DNA of 16,546 bases from Bacillota bacterium (lineage in GTDB: Bacteria; Bacillota; Bacilli; Bacillales; Cytobacillaceae), in assembly GCA_023389895.1 (NCBI GenBank), contig JAEWDX010000344.1, positions 1 through 16,546 on the forward strand, in the 5' to 3' direction. Below, piece by piece: positions 14,692-16,546 of this stretch. Below the pieces are notes generated by a model. That model did no database searches and had not been told where the DNA came from. It saw only the letters and a program-made list of their open reading frames with translations. Each line of letters opens with the position of its first letter. Position 1 is the first letter of the stretch. A program made the translations under genes and the position numbers.

Positions 14692-15446
14692 AATTCATCA
14701 CCATTTCGAGGCTGCTCTAAATACTGAACGATGATAAGCGTAATATTATCTTCCCCACCGTGTTTATTTGCAAGCTCAACAAGTTCATTTGCTTTCACTT
14801 CTAAATTTCGCTCACTTTTAAGTATTTCACTCATCTCCATTTCAGAAACTTTATTAGAAAGTCCATCTGAACAGAGAAGCAACTGATCTTCCTCTTCAAA
14901 AATGATCGTTCTTATGTCCATATTTACAGTCTCTTCCGTACCAAGCGCCCTTAAAACAACATTTTTCATTGGATGATGAAGTGCATCCTCTTTAGAGATT
15001 TGCCCTGAACGAACTAATTCATTTACGAGTGAGTGATCGTCTGTTAATTGTTGAAACCCATTTTCATTTAAAATATAGCAACGACTATCACCAACATTTA
15101 CAATACTAACGAAGCGATCCGTACAGATCACAGCTACAACCGTTGTACCCATACCTTCACAAGCTGAATTTGTCTTCGCATGCTCAAATAATAGCCAATT
15201 TGTCTTTTCCACATTCACTTTTAGCCATTCCTCTGCTTCATCAGCAGTCTGAATCTTACCTGTTTCTTCCCAAAGCGTCTGTAAATGCTGTAAAGCCATT
15301 TCACTCGCAACATCACCAGCGCGATGTCCACCCATACCATCTGCCACAATCGCCAGGCGTTGACTGCTTGGATTCATAAAGATACCACCATTATCTTCAT
15401 TATGTTGCCGAATCTTACCTCTGTCTGTTTTATAAACAGCTTTCAT
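14688..15446 (-). CDS. prpC: PP2C-type Ser/Thr protein phosphatase PrpC
   Basis: Metal-dependent phosphatase that reverses PrkC phosphorylation. From the chosen start it has 252 residues, close to the B. subtilis protein. PP2C motifs are RQHNED at 13-18, VADGMGGHRAG with metal ligand D36, GMGTTVV, NVGDSRCYIL, SDGLSN and EDNITLII near the end. The open frame extends 22 codons further upstream, overlapping rlmN, but the ATG at 15446 has a good site (GAGGTGACAAG), lies 4 bases after the rlmN stop and starts at the family N-terminus MKAVYKTDRGKIRQHNED, so I use it. The stop overlaps the prkC start by 4 bases. No signal or membrane segment is present: it acts in the cytoplasm. Confidence 0.97.
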   Translation of the reverse strand: MKAVYKTDRGKIRQHNEDNGGIFMNPSSQRLAIVADGMGGHRAGDVASEMALQHLQTLWEETGKIQTADEAEEWLKVNVEKTNWLLFEHAKTNSACEGMGTTVVAVICTDRFVSIVNVGDSRCYILNENGFQQLTDDHSLVNELVRSGQISKEDALHHPMKNVVLRALGTEETVNMDIRTIIFEEEDQLLLCSDGLSNKVSEMEMSEILKSERNLEVKANELVELANKHGGEDNITLIIVQYLEQPRNGDEL

Positions 15447-15450
15447 CTTG

Positions 15451-16536
15451 TCACCTCGTCTCCTCTTTTCGCTCCTTTGCACGAAGTTGTCCACATGCCG
15501 CATCGATGTCATGGCCTTGCTCTCGGCGAATCGTTACATTAATTCCATGGCTTTTTAATGTTTTTTCAAATTGGAAAATTTTCTCCCTCGGTGTTCTTAC
15601 ATAATCCCTTTCTGGTACATAGTTTACAGGAATTAAATTAACATGGCATTTAATTCCTTTCACTAATCTTGCAAGCTCCTCCGCATGTTCAACTTGATCA
15701 TTAACTCCACCGAATAATCCGTATTCAAAGCTGATACGTCTACCTGTTTTATTAACATAATAGCGGATAGCATCCATTAAATCAGGCAATTTATAGGCTC
15801 GATTTATCGGCATTAAACGACTGCGTAGTTCAGAATTTGGTGCATGCAGTGAAAGGGCGAAATTAATTTGCAGATTTTCATCAGCAAATTGATAAATCTT
15901 TGGAATAATTCCACTCGTTGAAACAGTAATATGGCGAGCTCCGATATTTAAACCACGATCATGATTAACAATTTTTAAAAATGATAGCATTTGCTCATAA
16001 TTATCAAATGGCTCACCAATTCCCATAATAACAATTGAGTTAACCCGCTCATTTGTTTCATCAAGCGCCTTCTGTACTTTAACAATTTGGGCAACAATTT
16101 CTCCTGCCTCCAGATTGCGTTTTAAGCCGCCTAAAGTAGAAGCACAAAATGTACAGCCAATTCGACAGCCTACTTGTGTTGTTACACAGACAGAATTTCC
16201 ATAATCATGTCTCATCAAAACGGTTTCAATCGAATAACCATCATGAAGTTCAAACAAAAACTTAATTGTTCCATCTGAAGATTGCTGTTGAATAATTGTT
16301 TTGAGTGTCGTTAAAGTAAACGTATTCGTTAAAGAATCCCGCATTCCTTTTGATAAGTTCGTCATTTCTTCAAAAGAAGAAACTCTCTTCACATATAGCC
16401 AATCAAAAATTTGCTCAGCACGAAACGGCTTTTCATTCACTTCTGTAAGCCAGTTTTTTAATTCACCTAGCTGCAAAGAATAAATGGATGGTTTTTGTTC
16501 ACTAGTTGTTTCTGTACTCTTCGCTGTTTGTTCCAT
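15451..16536 (-). CDS. rlmN: Dual-specificity 23S rRNA/tRNA m2A methyltransferase RlmN
   Basis: Radical SAM enzyme that methylates C2 of A2503 in 23S rRNA and of A37 in some tRNAs. The protein has 361 residues. The iron-sulphur cluster cysteines are C124, C128 and C131 in CRIGCTFC; the methyl-carrying and resolving cysteines typical of RlmN/Cfr enzymes fit C348 (DAACGQLR) and C117. MGIGEPFDNY and SFEYGLFGGVND match the family. The start ATG at 16536 is only 10 bases from the window edge and has a weak GGTGTAAT site, so the N-terminus (a poorly conserved Thr/Ser/Glu stretch) is the least certain part. It is followed by prpC with a 4-base gap, the normal Bacillus layout. It is not Cfr, since sequence and locus are those of the housekeeping gene. 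Confidence 0.97.
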   Translation of the reverse strand: MEQTAKSTETTSEQKPSIYSLQLGELKNWLTEVNEKPFRAEQIFDWLYVKRVSSFEEMTNLSKGMRDSLTNTFTLTTLKTIIQQQSSDGTIKFLFELHDGYSIETVLMRHDYGNSVCVTTQVGCRIGCTFCASTLGGLKRNLEAGEIVAQIVKVQKALDETNERVNSIVIMGIGEPFDNYEQMLSFLKIVNHDRGLNIGARHITVSTSGIIPKIYQFADENLQINFALSLHAPNSELRSRLMPINRAYKLPDLMDAIRYYVNKTGRRISFEYGLFGGVNDQVEHAEELARLVKGIKCHVNLIPVNYVPERDYVRTPREKIFQFEKTLKSHGINVTIRREQGHDIDAACGQLRAKERKEETR

Positions 16537-16546
16537 TTATTACACC

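Noticed and set aside
15447..15512. Longer PrpC with 22 extra N-terminal residues
   Set aside because: The extension overlaps the rlmN 3' end and the internal ATG has the ribosome binding site and the family N-terminus.
1..16546. A novel defence, mobile or biosynthetic gene system
   Set aside because: Every long open frame with coding support belongs to a recognised housekeeping family in conserved Bacillus order; no foreign island, direct-repeat array or transposase was seen.

Overview
The window is a stretch of core chromosome from a low-GC, endospore-forming Firmicute of the Bacillaceae. Three things point there: the gene order rlmN-prpC-prkC-rsgA-rpe-thiN-spoVM / rpmB / yloU-fakA-recG-fapR-plsX-fabD-fabG-acpP-rnc-smc, which is the B. 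subtilis-type arrangement; a readable 26-residue SpoVM gene, which implies sporulation; and AT-rich DNA with strong GGAGG-type ribosome binding sites. I cannot name the species. I see no insertion sequence, prophage, tRNA, rRNA or CRISPR, and no gap between genes longer than about 230 bases.

Layout, read in the main (minus-strand) transcription direction from the right edge. First comes a tightly packed run of rlmN (23S rRNA/tRNA m2A methylase), prpC and prkC (PP2C phosphatase and PASTA Ser/Thr kinase, overlapping by 4 bases), rsgA (30S-assembly GTPase), rpe (ribulose-phosphate epimerase) and thiN (thiamine pyrophosphokinase), followed by the tiny spoVM with its own terminator. rpmB (ribosomal protein L28) is the only plus-strand gene. 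Its terminator and that of spoVM lie back to back between the two convergent genes. rpmB is divergent from yloU (Asp23 family), and yloU is followed by fakA (fatty acid kinase, DAK2 family) and a strong terminator. recG then starts a further run: recG, fapR, plsX, fabD, fabG, acpP, rnc and the first 273 codons of smc, which runs off the left edge.

The genes form a few functional blocks. The lipid block is fapR (malonyl-CoA-sensing repressor), plsX (acyl-phosphate synthesis), fabD, fabG and acpP. fakA sits just upstream and also makes acyl-phosphate, from exogenous fatty acids. A FapR-type operator and a sigma-A-like promoter lie between recG and fapR. The signalling block is prpC-prkC, next to the translation-linked GTPase rsgA. 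rnc and smc form the dsRNA-processing and chromosome-condensation end.

The window is mostly ordinary, and I found no convincing undescribed multi-gene system. The observations most worth a second look are: a recG Shine-Dalgarno sequence placed 30 bases from the start codon with a hairpin exactly in between; a cluster of three hairpins in the acpP-rnc spacer, just ahead of the gene for a dsRNA nuclease; the absence of the serine dehydratase genes between fakA and recG; and a near-perfect palindrome over the candidate yloU -35 element in the rpmB/yloU divergent spacer.
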